A stretch of DNA of 64,000 nucleotides from Spirometra erinaceieuropaei (GCA_902702965.1 CACRXP010000144.1:992424-1056423); one strand, 5' to 3'; shown: positions 8,388 through 20,130, counted from the stretch's first letter. Notes: generated by a model from the letters alone, not told the origin. Numbers and translations are program-made.

Positions 8388-8458
8388 TGACAGTGGGCGC
8401 TCAGCGATCAGGTTACGAAACATGCTCATTCCGTTGTGCCTTAGGGCTCGTTCCGTTC
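8388..8458 (-). mobile_element. SINE A1 5' fragment, minus orientation
   Basis: Only the 5' segment (GACAGTGGGCGCTCAGCGAT through GTGCCTTAGGGCTCGTTCCG), head-to-head with the full copy that follows. Confidence 0.7.
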
Positions 8459-8760
8459 TACTAGTCGCAGTGCAACTGCCTGCGAGGGTTCTAGTATGAG
8501 CCCCAAGGCACAACGGAACGAGCATGTTCCGTAACCTGATCGGTGAGCGCCCACTGTCATAATTAATATTCCCGATCACAACCGACAGGACTACGGGCCC
8601 GTGGCTCAATGGCAGACCGTCAAACTCCATGACCAAAGATCCCAGGTTCGAATCCCAAGTGATCCACTCTTAGGGTTGGGTATGACTGGCTGATGACGGC
8701 TAACAAGCCAGAAATGGCCTTTCTGGTCTCCCTTGTCTTTGTCGGTACCACTTGATTTAC
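8459..8760 (+). mobile_element. tRNA-derived SINE, family A1, full copy
   Basis: Complete plus-strand unit: 5' segment from 8459, tRNA-like head GGGCCCGTGGCTCAATGGC near 8596, B box GGTTCGAATCC near 8645, hammerhead motif 8684-8728, 3' end CCCTTGTCTTTGTCGGTACC, then a (TA)n-containing tail. Confidence 0.85.
8684..8728 (+). ncRNA. Hammerhead-like motif in SINE A1
   Basis: GACTGG, CTGATGA, GGCT-AACA-AGCC, GAAA, TGGCCT, TT, CTGGTC. Stem I still pairs in all six positions using two G-U pairs. Stem III palindromicity is reduced by one change. Confidence 0.55.
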
Positions 8761-8775
8761 ATCATATATATATAG

Positions 8776-9083
8776 GTAGGATTGTGTTACCGACAAAAAC
8801 AAGGAAGACTGGAATTGCTATTTCTGGCTTATTAGCCGTTGTAGCCAGTCATACCAAATCGCGAAGTGTGCAGCACCCGCGGCTCGAACTCGCGACCTGT
8901 TAATTCGGAGTCCAACGCCTCTAACCACTGGGTCGCGGGCCCGGTGTTCTCTTGGTTTGGGTCGGGAATATACAATGGTAGAGGGGCGCTCACCAATCGT
9001 TCTTACGGAACTCACTTGTCCCGTCGAGCCTTACGGGCTCTTCCTCGAGCCCAAACAGCAGCAGCACAGCCGCGCATGATATA
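8776..9083 (-). mobile_element. tRNA-derived SINE, family A2, full copy
   Basis: Minus-strand copy of a second subfamily. Its tRNA-like head GACCCAGTGGTTAGAGGCGT and B box GAGTTCGAGCC differ from A1, while the 5' block and the 3' hammerhead/pyrimidine block are shared. The hammerhead core (8807-8851) is damaged: CTACAAC replaces CTGATGA, although GACTGG and CCAGTC still pair. Confidence 0.8.
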
Positions 9084-9150
9084 GGCAGAATGTTATTACA
9101 GTCAAAGACAAGGAAGACTGGAATGGCCATTTCTAGCTCATTATAGTGAA
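9084..9150 (-). mobile_element. SINE A2 3' fragment, tandem to the previous copy
   Basis: Starts GGCAGAATGTTATTACAGTC and keeps GAAA, TGGCCA, TT and CCAGTC (9116-9138) before truncation. The GACTGG landmark lies 309 bp from that of the preceding copy, confirming head-to-tail arrangement. Confidence 0.7.
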
Positions 9151-9847
9151 AGGAGAGGTATCCTTGGAAAAAATCGAGTTGAAATAGAGGCGTATGAAGA
9201 TGATTGTACCAACACTCTGTCGGACAAAATGAATAGTGTACAATCGCACTAGACCGTTTGGGGTCACTGATGATGTCCCGAAAGATAGAAGCCAAAATGA
9301 GAGGGCGAAAACTTGCTAATACAGAATCTGGAGGTTAGTAAGAGGCGATGGGAGTTTTAGTTGCGGTTCATCGGGTCAGAGGAGTACCGAATCCGTAGGA
9401 TTCTCCATCTCCGCGCATGAACTTACAGCTGTTGATTTAGGGTTGCTGCATGCCGGAGTGCCGTTAACGCAAATTTGCGTAGTAGGCGACCTGATCGACA
9501 TGTTGGTTGAAAATGTTTGTGCCAGCGTGTCATGCTTTACGAAATTTTCGCCGCCCTTTGGCGCTAATACTGGAGATCGCTTCCTTTCCGTCCTAAATTT
9601 TGCGGAGTGCACACTCAAGGGCGTTCACAGACACAAAAGACAAGATGCCCCGTCTACGTAGGGTCAGTATGCGTTCATTAGTGTGGGTGCCACGTCGTCA
9701 GCCGATATAGGCAAAATAAGTACATGAAAATTTACCACATTGAATGCGATAAATGACAGTTGTTTGGTGCTCCTTGGTATGGGGTCATTTACTCTGCGCC
9801 CTCAAGAGCTTTGCTGCGATTATCCCACTGCGAACAATTAATTTTGT

Positions 9848-9935
9848 CTGACAACGTGTTGGTATAAGCAGCTTGAGAATCTACGAGTACGACTCGATTT
9901 TTCGACCGGCCTTCTGCCTTTATTATATCATCTCT
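9848..9935 (+). repeat. PLE 3'-end relic
   Basis: TTGTCTGACAACG, then CTACGAGTACGACTCGATTT and TTCGACCGGCCTTCTGCC, resemble the segment at 63545-63662 and the HHR-like 3' ends of PLEs (37594-37628). The core is too eroded to be a ribozyme. Confidence 0.4.
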
Positions 9936-10019
9936 GAATGTACACTGCCTTCTTTATTCATACACAAATATATTTTAGGACAAAGGACACTCATCGATTG
10001 CACTACCTGACGTGCACGT

Positions 10020-10335
10020 TCCGTTGTGCCATGGGGGTCGACCTGGCAGTTCGACAGTCGATTCCGACAATGTCCACCGTGTGCTACACAGCAAGGGGCA
10101 GCAGTCCCGGCGACTTACGCATGAATTAGTTTATAGTGATAGTAGACTTTCACAGTATCTACCGCACTCCCTCCTCCCCCACCTGGACCCGGTGTCAAAA
10201 AAAGTCAAGGAGGGCGGTGGAGGGCGTAGGTGGCTGGCAGGCCTCTAGGCGTATCACCACACCCTCTGATCTAAAACACACGCTTGACTGGGATTCTTCA
10301 TCAACAACAACAACACCCGAACAGTAGTCCGGAGG
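10020..10335 (+). repeat. Repeat family B, first tandem unit
   Basis: About 293-bp unit beginning near CAGTTCGACAGTCGATTCCG (10047) with internal landmarks ATTAGTTTATAGTGATAGTA, CACCTGGACCCGGTGTCAA and ACCACACCCTCTGATCTAAA. It is preceded by CGTTCCGTTGTGCC, which is shared with SINE A, so the families exchange modules. There is no coding capacity; short open stretches through it are artefacts. Confidence 0.7.
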
Positions 10336-10645
10336 ACGACAGTTCGACCGTCGATGCCGACGATGCCCACCGTGTGCAACATAAAAAGGTTCAGCAGGTA
10401 CGGCGACTTGCACGTGAACTAGTTTACTGTGATATTAGACTTGCGCAGAATCTACCGCTCTCTCTCCCTCTCTTTCCCACTTCCCACCTGGACCCGCTGT
10501 CAAGCCAGAGTCAAGAAGACCGGAGGCGGGGTAGGGAGCAGGTGATTGGTGCGGCCGGACTCGCACTTAGGCGTGCCACCACACCCTCTGATCCATAAAA
10601 CGCACCTGATCAGGATTTTTCAGCAACAACCACACCCCAACAGGA
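10336..10645 (+). repeat. Repeat family B, second tandem unit
   Basis: Same landmarks as the first unit (CAGTTCGACCGTCGATGCC, CTAGTTTACTGTGATATTAG, CACCTGGACCCGCTGTCAA, ACCACACCCTCTGATCCATA), offset by 293 bp. Diverged copies occur at 19880-20130, 46680-47000, 52100-52240, 56945-57070 and 57425-57510. Confidence 0.7.
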
Positions 10646-10867
10646 GTCAGAAGGACGAGGATGACTGGGCAGCCATGCCCACGCCTGTATACCCAGCGGG
10701 AGCGCAAGCGCATCTGCCAGCAGGAAACCAGGTGCCAGGGCACTGCCAGCACATACCAGGCTGCGAGGGTCATGGTTTGCTGATGCTGGCATAACACACG
10801 CTTTCAGCCCTTTTGATCTCGACCTAGATCCTCGATGGCGACTGCACATCAGCTTGCAGAATAAGCA

Positions 10868-11165
10868 GAATAGTATTGCCGACAAGGATGTGGGGGACCC
10901 GAACGGCCATTCCTGTCTCATTAGCCGTCACCAGGCAGCCATATCCAAACCCAGGTTTTGCAACCTTTGAAGCTCATTCCCGCTACCCGATGGTTGGAAG
11001 TCCAAAGCCCTGACCACTTGGCCACAGGCTATCCTGTCGGTTGCGATTGGGCATATTAACAATTGTAGACGATGACGCTCACCGATTGAGCTAGGAGATA
11101 CATCCGTCTCATTGTGCCCTGGGGAACCATCTCGAGCCCTCCCCCACAGACGCTCAGCGGCTACT
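10868..11165 (-). mobile_element. SINE A2, diverged minus-strand copy
   Basis: GGCAGAATGATATTACCGAC-type 3' end (here AGCAGAATAGTATTGCCGAC), a CCATTCCTGTCTCATTAGCC hammerhead remnant with CTGGTGA core, tRNA-like CCCTGACCACTTGGCCACAG, then the 5' block GCTCACCGATTGAGCTAGG. Confidence 0.6.
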
Positions 11166-11217
11166 ACTATGGGCAGTACGACATTAACAACGAAGATAAG
11201 GGGACCTATAACGGCTT

Positions 11218-11316
11218 CTGGGGTTGCGAAACCCGGGGTTGGATATAGCTGGCTGACGACAACTGATATGCCAGAAATGGTCATCCCAATCTCCCTCGTA
11301 TTTGTCGGAGCTCCCT
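11218..11316 (+). mobile_element. SINE A2 3' fragment, plus orientation
   Basis: GGGGTTGGATATAGCTGG, CTGACGA, GAAA, TGGTCA, TC and CCAATC are in order. The core boxes survive but stem I and stem II are only partly complementary. Confidence 0.55.
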
Positions 11317-11419
11317 TCTGGCGGGAAACCAGTATCAAAATGTACGCGATGAATTTGTTTCGTCTCCAAAGAACCGATCTATCTCTAATCAGATTTCACT
11401 GAAAACTCGAGAGAGAACC

Positions 11420-11690
11420 CGTAATGTACAACGGGACGAGTGAGTTCCGTAGGAAGGATCGGTGAGCGTCCCTCTACCATTGTGTATTCCCGATCGCAAC
11501 CGACAGGACAACGAGCCCGTGGCCCAGTAGTTAGAGGCGTTGGACTTCTAACTAACAGGTTGCCGGATCCAGCCGCAGCTGCTCCAGACTTCAGGATTGG
11601 GTATGACTGGCTGACGACAACTAATAAGCCGGAAATGGCCCTTTCGGTCTTCCTTGTCTTTGTCGATAACACCCTTCTCCATATATGCAC
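11420..11690 (+). mobile_element. tRNA-derived SINE, family A2, plus-strand copy
   Basis: 5' block GGGACGAGTGAGTTCCGTAG and GATCGGTGAGCGTCCC; tRNA-like head GTGGCCCAGTAGTTAGAGGC with B box altered to TTGCCGGATCC; hammerhead motif 11605-11649; 3' end CTTCCTTGTCTTTGTCGATA. Confidence 0.75.
11605..11649 (+). ncRNA. Hammerhead-like motif in SINE A2
   Basis: GACTGG, CTGACGA, stem II partly mismatched, GAAA, TGGCCC, TT, TCGGTC. Stem I stays fully paired with two G-U pairs despite several base changes, and position 7 of the core (free to vary in hammerheads) is C. Confidence 0.5.
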
Positions 11691-11699
11691 ATCTATGAT

Positions 11700-13860
11700 G
11701 GCCTAACGTGTGCCAAGCAGCCATGAAATTTGTCCTTCAGCCTTTTCTGTCTGTTTGTCCACCCCATCGAATACTTTTCCTCCATTGACCCAGTCTTCTC
11801 TTTGCTTACGAATTTTTCTTCCTTCACAGAAAAATATTGCGGTGAATCGTAAGTATCTTGAAAGCATCAAATAGAAAACGCCATTAGAATAGCAAGTTTA
11901 GTTGAGCTTATTTCTAGAGAGCATGGCTGCTAGTTATGCGAATAATTGACGGCCAAATACTTCTAAATCACCAGGCAGGCATATTTTGTAGCCCAAGTAG
12001 TTTTCCGCAATAAGTTCAAGTCACTTACCGCCATAAGGAAAACAAACTAACTGCTGCAACCATAGACTGATTAAGGCAAATCCATTTCAAACTATTTCGT
12101 TTTTTACACGGGACTTTAGCCTGCACAGTGTGTTTGTTTTCCCAGTTTTCTGGTTTTCACTACTAGCTGATGATCCCTAATGGAACTCCTCCACTACATT
12201 TTGACAGGTGTTCCGCTAAACAACCATAAACTGCCTTCTTTAAAAAAAATCGAGCTCATAAGCTTCCTATCGTGACTTTCAGTTCTTCAACTAGATAACT
12301 GTCTGTTGATAAAGGAGCCCTGATCACATTAGGTTACAGATTAGCTAGAAGGCACAGAAAGATCATGTGAGACTGTCATCCAGTGATCTAATTCAGTCTG
12401 AAAGACTCCACATGCTGGCGATTGAAATCGGTAATATTCAGCCACGTGGAGTCGACGTTCGCCCGAAAGGTAACTCTTTCGGAGCACGAATAGAAGCCAT
12501 TCAGCATGGGAACAAACGGGGGTTTGCTTGAACTACGAATGGAAACGGGAACAACCCTAAATCCACTGTGAGGGCAAACGCCGCCACTACGGAAATAGCT
12601 CATTCGGTAAGGAATAAGTGAAGATTGCGATTCAAATCCCTCCGATTTCCTGGGACTTCTGCAGACTTTCCTCATGCCAAGATCCCCGTGTTGCATGTAT
12701 TGGGATCAGTCAAAATACCCGAGGCGTTTACGCCTGAATCCACCATAACTGTCTCTAAAAAAAACTTTCAACCCTTCCACCCCCACCCCCCGACGGTGTC
12801 AGATATGACAAGACTAGGGTCTGTTTACCGTTACTTTGATATCATGTTTACTTTCCACTCTACCACCCCCTTTGGGACGACCGCCTGTCAATTTTTTTAC
12901 AATCTAGATAGTAAAGTTGGTGGCTCCTATACATCTTTTGACACAAAAAGTGAGCTGATTCCTTTTTGGTGAAATATAGCGCCGCCTGTTTTATTGGCTT
13001 GGATGTCCTGATTAGAACAGCCTTCGCCCCGCGTCACAGTAAAGTGCAACCATGTCTCCTTCTGTTTGCGACAATTTGATCAGCGGTTCGGTGTGCTGCC
13101 AGCCTTTATCCCACACAGGGAAGAACATAACTTCCGGGAGGCGGATGATCCTAAGGAAACTCAGCCGTTATGGCTGAGATTTTATTCACCAACTGTGCCC
13201 GACTCGCTCATGACAACAGGTAAGGTTAATCGTAGGCAGTGGATTCCATTGCAGTTCAGGAAACGCCTTCCCAAGGTAGCACGTCAGGTGAAATAGGGAC
13301 GTTTAGCGGGAGAAAATTAAGTTGAGTCTAGTGTTTCGAGTAGGGATTTCGCTACCGCCCTTGTCGGAGATTGAAAAGTCTGCACACATTTCCCATTATA
13401 CGGAGAATTTTACCTGATCCATAGGTCGCTACTGTCGACAAAATACACTATACACTGGCAGCTGTGCACAGGGGTATCTAGTTCCTAAAGGTGGATAGCC
13501 GGGACCGTCACGAGAAACATCAGGCTTAAAATAGATTTCTTCCAGTGAGTGCCTCCACCTCCTTCGGATCTGACTATGTCTATTGCCTTGAAGAGAATTA
13601 GCCGAGAGAGAGCTGTGGATCCGACACTAGTCTGAGGGTCCTGGCGACAAAATGTGTGATGTAATGTGTTTAAAGAGCTGTATTACTGTCACTTAAAAAC
13701 GGGCATCAGAGACTGCAACAGAAAAACACTGTTTCGTTTCCGTCTACAACAGTTCGCTCATCTATATATGAGTTCTGAGGAAGTGAATAATCTGGCATTT
13801 TGTCCCATTATTGCACACGCCCGCGGGTGTAGTAGGCAGACTGGAATACTTTTTGGTAAG
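11700..13860. other. Intergenic block, nothing recognised
   Basis: AT-rich with scattered short open stretches but no domain motif. A weak tRNA-like A box/B box pair near 12590-12640 is noted but not called. Confidence 0.4.
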
Positions 13861-14275
13861 ATTACAGTTGGTAGCCAGGAATGGGGAAGCAGACGGCGAC
13901 CTTACCCTTAATCCTAACCATAACCTCAACCTTAAACGTTAACCATTAACCCTGACGGCAACCCCCACCCTAACCGAAATCGTAAACGTAGCCGTAACTC
14001 TTAGACATAGCCGTAACTGAAAAACCTAGCCGCAATACTGTAACCTAATCGTACGCTCAAACCCTAACCGTAACCCGAAAACCTGAGCCCAAAGGCAGAA
14101 CCCTAACCCGAAAAGCGAAAACCATTAACCAGTATCCTTATCCTAACCTCAAACGTAAACGGAAGCCAAATGGGTCAAATATGATTATGGAACCCCACAA
14201 AATAGCCCCATTAAACAAACCCCCCAAGCCACCTGTAGTACGGGGCCTGGCTCCAACTGCGATCTAGCTTACTTT
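13861..14275 (-). mobile_element. Terminal-inverted-repeat element with telomere-like core (family T1)
   Basis: About 410 bp bounded by AGATTACAGTTGGTAGCCAG at the left and, in reverse complement, AGATCGCAGTTGGAGCCAGG at the right, that is ~20-bp terminal inverted repeats. The core (13900-14160) is a degenerate series of CCCTAA-like hexamers. The inner right flank, near 14190-14250, shares TAAACAAACCCC and GCCACCTGTAGTACGGG with family T2 at 20571. An opposed copy occurs at 43023-43440. It is non-coding and most like a MITE. Confidence 0.65.
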
Positions 14276-14279
14276 TTTC

Positions 14280-16168
14280 CGGGTCGTCTTCTGGTCCAGA
14301 TTACAGGACACGGTAATTATCCGGTGAAGAACCCCAAGCATCAGTGACATATAAAGAATACCTATCATACTTATTTAAGTGGATTTTAGTCCGATACGAT
14401 TATTCCGGTTCAATGTTTCATCCTACGAGGTTTGGTCGTCTGTTCTAGACTGTCTGGTGCATTATCTACAATGATAGCAGCCGAGGGAGTTGAGAAACGA
14501 TCGTTTTAGACACTTACTGTTCATTATTTAATCGTCCTGTATAATTTCGGTTGCTATATGTCAATGCATTAATACTTTCCGCTCGAAAAAAGAATTTGCC
14601 AATTATCTATACTTATTTTGCCACTTCTCTATGCATACCTAGGCCCCGCCCGTAAAACCCCTATTACCTCCTTTCCCCTAAGATTGGTACCGTGTATGTT
14701 AGGGGTCCTTCACCCGATCGTTGCCTAGGACTCATATCAAGGCCTCCACAGCAGCGCCAGTAATTAATGAATGTCACACATTTTATGGACTGACCGTCAA
14801 AAGTTATGAGGTTTACCACTACCCCCCTGAGCTGGGTGTGACTGGGACTGGGTCGTGAATTTTTATGTAGTGAAATAGACTTGCGCCGCGTTAACACCAT
14901 TTTTCCTTCCTAAGCCTACTCTCTTTGGGCGGCACATGAGGGTCCTGACGCCTAGAAGAGGGTGGGAGCGTGGTGACTGACGAACCTGCCTGACGTTTGC
15001 CTGCCCCCTAACTCCACGTGAGCAGACTTCACACTCAGCTGGTGGGTTTCGAATCCTGCATAAGTATGGGGGGCTATAAAATACGTATTTGGAAAGACTG
15101 ACTGCAGCACGAGGCCCAGTTCTGAGTAGGACCGGCGAAGTCACGGTTGTCATGGCGTCGTGATATATTCATACGCACCGGCATTATTTAAGTGTGGATT
15201 CTGTTGAAGCACCATGAGGACGGATTCTTCAGTCATGCCAGCGACATCCACTCTTCCACCTCCGGTACACCAGCCGATGCCTTTGGGAAGACAAAATGAG
15301 ACTGATGTTAATCGACTGCAAAACAACACTTTTGTTTGCGGGACTGGTGGTCGCCATCGTGTAGGAAGGTAGGACTATAATTACACGCAGATTTTCTTAC
15401 TGGATCGGGTGGTCATCATCTTCGGACGTTTGGCTCGTCCCATTGCGTCTGGCATATTTTCCGACAAGCCTGTCCTCGGAATTCGCGCATCCGTCTATGA
15501 GGCAGTGAGTGTGTTTTACCACTTTAGACTTGAGGATAACCTGAGCTCCTTCTGATATCCCTATTTCTGTCCACTTGCCTCATTAACTAAAAGTCCTCAT
15601 GTGAATGAAGTGTCAATCAACCCCGGGAAACCAATTTTTCCCTGTTTACGTCTTCGGCGCTCATTGGCGTACTTTACGGCCGGCTCGCAAATCAGCATTA
15701 CTGCCCTCCTCAATCGAAATCACCTCTAACTCCAGTCTACTCATATTCCGCCCTGTGATGGAGATAAATCAGTGAGGGCCACCACACGTGACTTCTTCAT
15801 CCAAAACCCAGCTGCAGTTGCATACAGTTATGCTTAATACTGAGTGATTGAATGACCGCGTTAGGGCTCTGCTTCCCGCCGGCCGGGGGTTTAGAGTTCC
15901 TCGAGTGACGGCGCCAACGAAACCGACAGTTAAAATTCCAGTTTTGCCTTCCTGTGCCCATAATGAGTTGCGAAGCTGTTTCGAAAGGCCTTCAAGTGCC
16001 TTTTGCCCCGATGAGAGGTCCCCGCAGTTCCAGCGACCAAATCCTTAATAGGGGGTGAGAGACGCGGTTGCTTCTGCTGTCTGATGCGGAAAAATGACAG
16101 CCCGGGATGCTTCTTTGGTCCCCGCTGCAGCAACCGTTGCTATTACCAATGTGTGAGGAGGGAGGAGG
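14280..16168. other. Intergenic block, nothing recognised
   Basis: No conserved protein motif. A possible SINE-like B box (GGGTTTCGAATCCTG) near 15045 stands alone. Confidence 0.35.
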
Positions 16169-16209
16169 NNNNNNNNNNNNNNNNNNNNNNNNNNNNNNNN
16201 NNNNNNNNN
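16169..16209. other. Assembly gap (41 N)
   Basis: Forty-one unresolved bases flanked by GGAGGAGG purine-rich low-complexity sequence. Confidence 0.98.
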
Positions 16210-18154
16210 GAGGAGGCTGGGGGAGGAGGGGAAGGAAAAGGGAGTGCAATCGACAGCATCCGCACTTTTCCGCATCTACATCATCTCTTTACTCGCAAAC
16301 CTCGACGCGAGGGAAACGGAGCGTGGGCGAGACACAAAGAAGGCAGAACAAAAGACCCTGAGGAGAAGTGCACACATGCCACGGAGGCAGTATTTCGCCC
16401 TTGCACCAGATGCTGCACCGTGATATCTGCACCCTCCCCTTTCCCCCATTGTCCTGCTGTCTGCAGTCTGCCTTGCTGAAAACGCAGACTGTCTTCGTCA
16501 GATCAGATGCTTTAGCTTCCCCTCAGGCCATCCCGTCACCCTCTGCGGCCAGGCCAGGGCGCCTGTAGACAGTCTCCTGGGCTTCTGAATATAAGGGGGT
16601 AGGGTCCACTGTTTCACACCTGCTGCTGCTGCTGCTGTTGCTTCTGGCAGTTGGGGCTCAGGCGTTTTGCACACACCTGTCGCCAGCACTAATTGCACAG
16701 AGAAGGAAGGCGGAGGAAATTGTAGGGGGGCGGGGCGGCTGAAGAGTGTGGAATGTTTCACGAGGTGGACTTTTCTGCGCTCATTTGGATAATATGCACG
16801 CAGGTACCTGGCCTTCTGATGCTGGACGGTTGGCTACAATATTTCAAGATCAGCCTCGGCCAGGTGGCACACTCGTACAAATTTGGATCCTTTCCCTTTT
16901 GGTTTCAAGCAGGTCAAGATGACATGAATTAAAATTTCCCTCTCTCCCACCCAAAGCCACAGATAGGCTCCACCCACTCCAGTGTTAGTATGGGGACCCT
17001 AATTTGGGAAAACGAGCGCATCACATATCCGACTCTGAGTCCCGGCATTCATTAACATTTTCTTGCTTTCACAGAGGAATACTTTCCTTTGGGACGGCAA
17101 AACTTGTCGACAACAAATAACACTAGTATTCAAGGCACTCACCAAGTGAGGCACTCCTAGTGATTTTGGATGAGGTTTTGAGAGGAATTACAGCTGTATC
17201 GAATAGACATGAAGGAGTATGATCCGGGTTTGTTTTAATAGTCTGTAGGTCCAAGTTTGGGTGTAAAGGTGCCTGACGTGGGACTGATTTCCGCTTTCCT
17301 TCTTTTGTTCCCAGTCCAGGGGCGTGAATAAACTGATCCCTCTTCCCCTGTGAATAACGCTTTTGTAACGGATCGACCCTTCCTTCTTCCTCCTGTTTAC
17401 GTTCCACCCCGGTTCTTCCAGTAGATACTTGTCATATCCTTGGGTTGTCGTATGATTGGAGTGTTATAGTTGGTGATTGATACCTTGAGGATCGAGATGA
17501 AGGACGATCCGGAACTGAACGTTTCATCCCAGACACCCCACAGAGATACTGACAAGAACGGCCGGTCGTTGCACAGCATTAAACACTCTGGTCCACTCAT
17601 CACTCCGAGATACACAGGTTCGCACGCGTTATTGTTACTTCTCAACACTTGGCTTTTAGCATCTTGTTGGACAAAGTACTTGTGGAAATACTAGCTTGCC
17701 TGAAGTTCACGCTAACCAAGTATGAGCCTGTTTTTGACGTTGTACCATCGACGAAACGCTACAGAGGTTCCGCATCCTGCTAAACGTCATGTTCCAAGAG
17801 AGATGCAGTGATCTCTGCGCTTGCAGCAACAGCCCTTGATCGACCGAGGTTTTATTTTTTATTGAATTGCCTGGGAGACGGACCTATGTATGAGTTGACA
17901 GATTCAGTAAACTCGGAGAGCATCACCGGTGTTCGACTAAGCACCACATTTCACTATGCCAACTCTTGATTATGCACGGCGCAGGTATCATTGCAAATTC
18001 CTATTCGTTTCTCTGAGCCTACAACAGATGACCGTTTGTCCCAAGGCTAGCCTCTTAGTCCTAGTGGATGAGCTATCTTTCTTTACATGCAGCCCTGTCT
18101 GTGCGCATTCATCTTATTTTTACTAAGTGGGAGGTGTTAGTAAAACAAAAAGTG
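16210..18154. other. Intergenic block with short (CTG)n
   Basis: Contains an interrupted CTG microsatellite at about 16620-16640. No gene recognised. Confidence 0.4.
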
Positions 18155-18784
18155 GGTCAGGTGTGGTTATGCAGCCGCACCAAAGGTAAACAAAACCCAG
18201 TTACGTGTAATACGGGACCAGTGGTGATAGTGAATTTTACAGGTGGAGACGGGGAACGCACAGACGAAGAGGTCAAGTAGTTGTATGCAAAAGAAAAGCT
18301 ATTGGGAATGCGCGGTTGTACTTTGAGTGATTTAGAAGTAGTTGCCCTAACCCCCAACACTAACCCCTAACCTCTAACCCTAGTTCCAGCCCTAGGCCCA
18401 AGCCCCTCAACTCTAGCAGTGGTAATAGGGGCCTTTACAGGCTGGGCGGGGGAACTCACAGACTACGAGGAGAAGTAGTTGTATGCAAAAGAAAAGATAT
18501 TGGGAATGCGCGGTTGTACTTCGAGTGGTTTAGAAATAGTTGCCCTAACCCCTAACACTAACCCCCAACCCTAACTCTTAATTTCAGTTTTAAACCCTAA
18601 CCCTGAAACATCCAATGCGAAAGTTAGAAGGAGATGCTGGGACAAAAGTCAAGAAGGACAGCCGGCGTTGAGCCGAAAAGGTAGACACGGCAACAAATAA
18701 AATAGACCGCGGACAGAACACACACCGAAACGCACAGCAACTGTATTGTGACCATCAGGCGCTGCCACATAACCACATCTTACC
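18155..18784 (+). mobile_element. TIR element with telomere-like core (family T2), copy 1
   Basis: Left end GGTCAGGTGTGGTTATGCAG, continuing CCGCACC. The right end in reverse complement reads GGTAAGATGTGGTTATGTGG, so termini are inverted over roughly 30 bp. The interior has two tandem ~196-bp subunits, each with TAGTTGTATGCAAAAGAAAA, GGGAATGCGCGGTTGTACTT and then degenerate CCCTAA repeats. The last third (GAAAGTTAGAAG, AGTCAAGAAGGAC) is shared with copy 2. There is no transposase. Confidence 0.7.
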
Positions 18785-19286
18785 AAAAAGGTGATCAGAC
18801 GACCACGGGAGCAGATCGTCAGTGCGCTGTGATATTTGCAGGGCTTTCTGAGGCGGAGCAGTTCTGTCGGTCAACCATGGGACTTGGACTTATCTCCGAT
18901 GGACGGAAAATGGGAAAAGATAGTTGAGCCATCCTCCACTTCATACGCCAAATACCTCCGGCAAGGACGTAGATCCCAAACAAAAAGGTAGACCTGAAAA
19001 CGCTAGTAGCTGCAGTCACTGCCTTGCATCTGGCTATTTGAGCCGCGTTAGGTTACTTTCTTATTAATGGGGGAATATTTACAGTCTAGAGGTTTCTTGT
19101 TGGGCACCTCAAAAAAACTTGTACGGCAGAAACCAACTACTGAAGAGGGAAGATATTTAATATGCCCGTCATAAAAATAAACGCTATTTTTTCTGTCATG
19201 CTGCAGGATATGCCCTGAATTACAGCGACAACGGCTCGCACAGGACGACCTAAATTGTGAATCAGGAGGGGGACAGATTGTAAAAC

Positions 19287-19818
19287 GGGCGAGATGTGGT
19301 TATGTAGCCGCACCCGGTGGACACAATACAGCTGACCTACTTAATTACTTGGAGTTGATGTGAGTGCGTTGGCTTGGTGTTGTTGTGTGTTGCAGTGTGT
19401 GTTCTGTTGGCGGCCTTGTTCACTTGCTGCCGTGCGTACACTTTTTGGTCCAATGTCGGTGGTCCTTCTTGACTTTCGGCCTGTCGTCTTCTTCTAACTT
19501 TCGTGTTGGATGTCTCAGGGTTAGGGTTTAGGGATGCGGTTAAGGGTTGGGGTTAGGGTTAAAGGGTTATGCTTAGGATTAGCGTTGGGATAAGGGGTTA
19601 TGGTTAGGGGTTAGAGGTTACAACTAGGGGTTAGCGTTAGGGGTTAGGGTTAGGGGGTTATGGTTTAGGGTAACTATTTCTCAACCACTTACAGCTCAAT
19701 CGCGCATCCCCAGTAGCTCTTATTTTGCATACAATTAATTGGCCTCGTCGCCTGTCCGCCCCCTCCCTCCTGCCCACCTAAAAATGCCCCCTTTTACCAC
19801 CCGTTCCGTATTACAGGC
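19287..19818 (-). mobile_element. TIR element with telomere-like core (family T2), copy 2, truncated
   Basis: Minus orientation relative to copy 1. It retains the GATGTGGTTATGTAGCCGCA terminus at the left, a (TTAGGG)-like array at about 19515-19670, and TTTTGCATACAATTA. It is cut at GTATTACAGGC, so the second terminus is missing. Confidence 0.65.
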
Positions 19819-19879
19819 TGGTAGAGTTCCATGCACCGACACTTAGCATACGGTATGGCTGATCGGGACGCCATTCCAA

Positions 19880-20130
19880 CTATATGACAGTTCGATCGTC
19901 GTATGTGATGGTGTCCACTGTGTGTCTAACGGACTATACGCAGCGTTGGTGACTTGCGTACAAACTAGTCTATAAAGCGGTAGACTTTCGTAGCATCTTC
20001 TTCATTCGCTTTTTTCCTCCATCTTACGTTGCTTCGACAGCAAGACGGTTTCGAGACGACCAGAGGTGGGCGCGGACACAGTTACTGACGAAGCTAGATA
20101 GCCCTTATACGCATGCCACAGCCACGACAA
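19880..20130 (+). repeat. Repeat family B relic
   Basis: GACAGTTCGATCGTCG, GTGTCCACTGTGTGTC, AACTAGTCTATAAAGCGGTA and GACTTTCGTAGCATC follow the family order with many substitutions. Confidence 0.5.

Noticed and set aside
12590..12665. tRNA-like element (TAGCTCATTCGG and GATTCAAATCC).
   Set aside because: Box spacing is short, no stems form, and there is no second copy.
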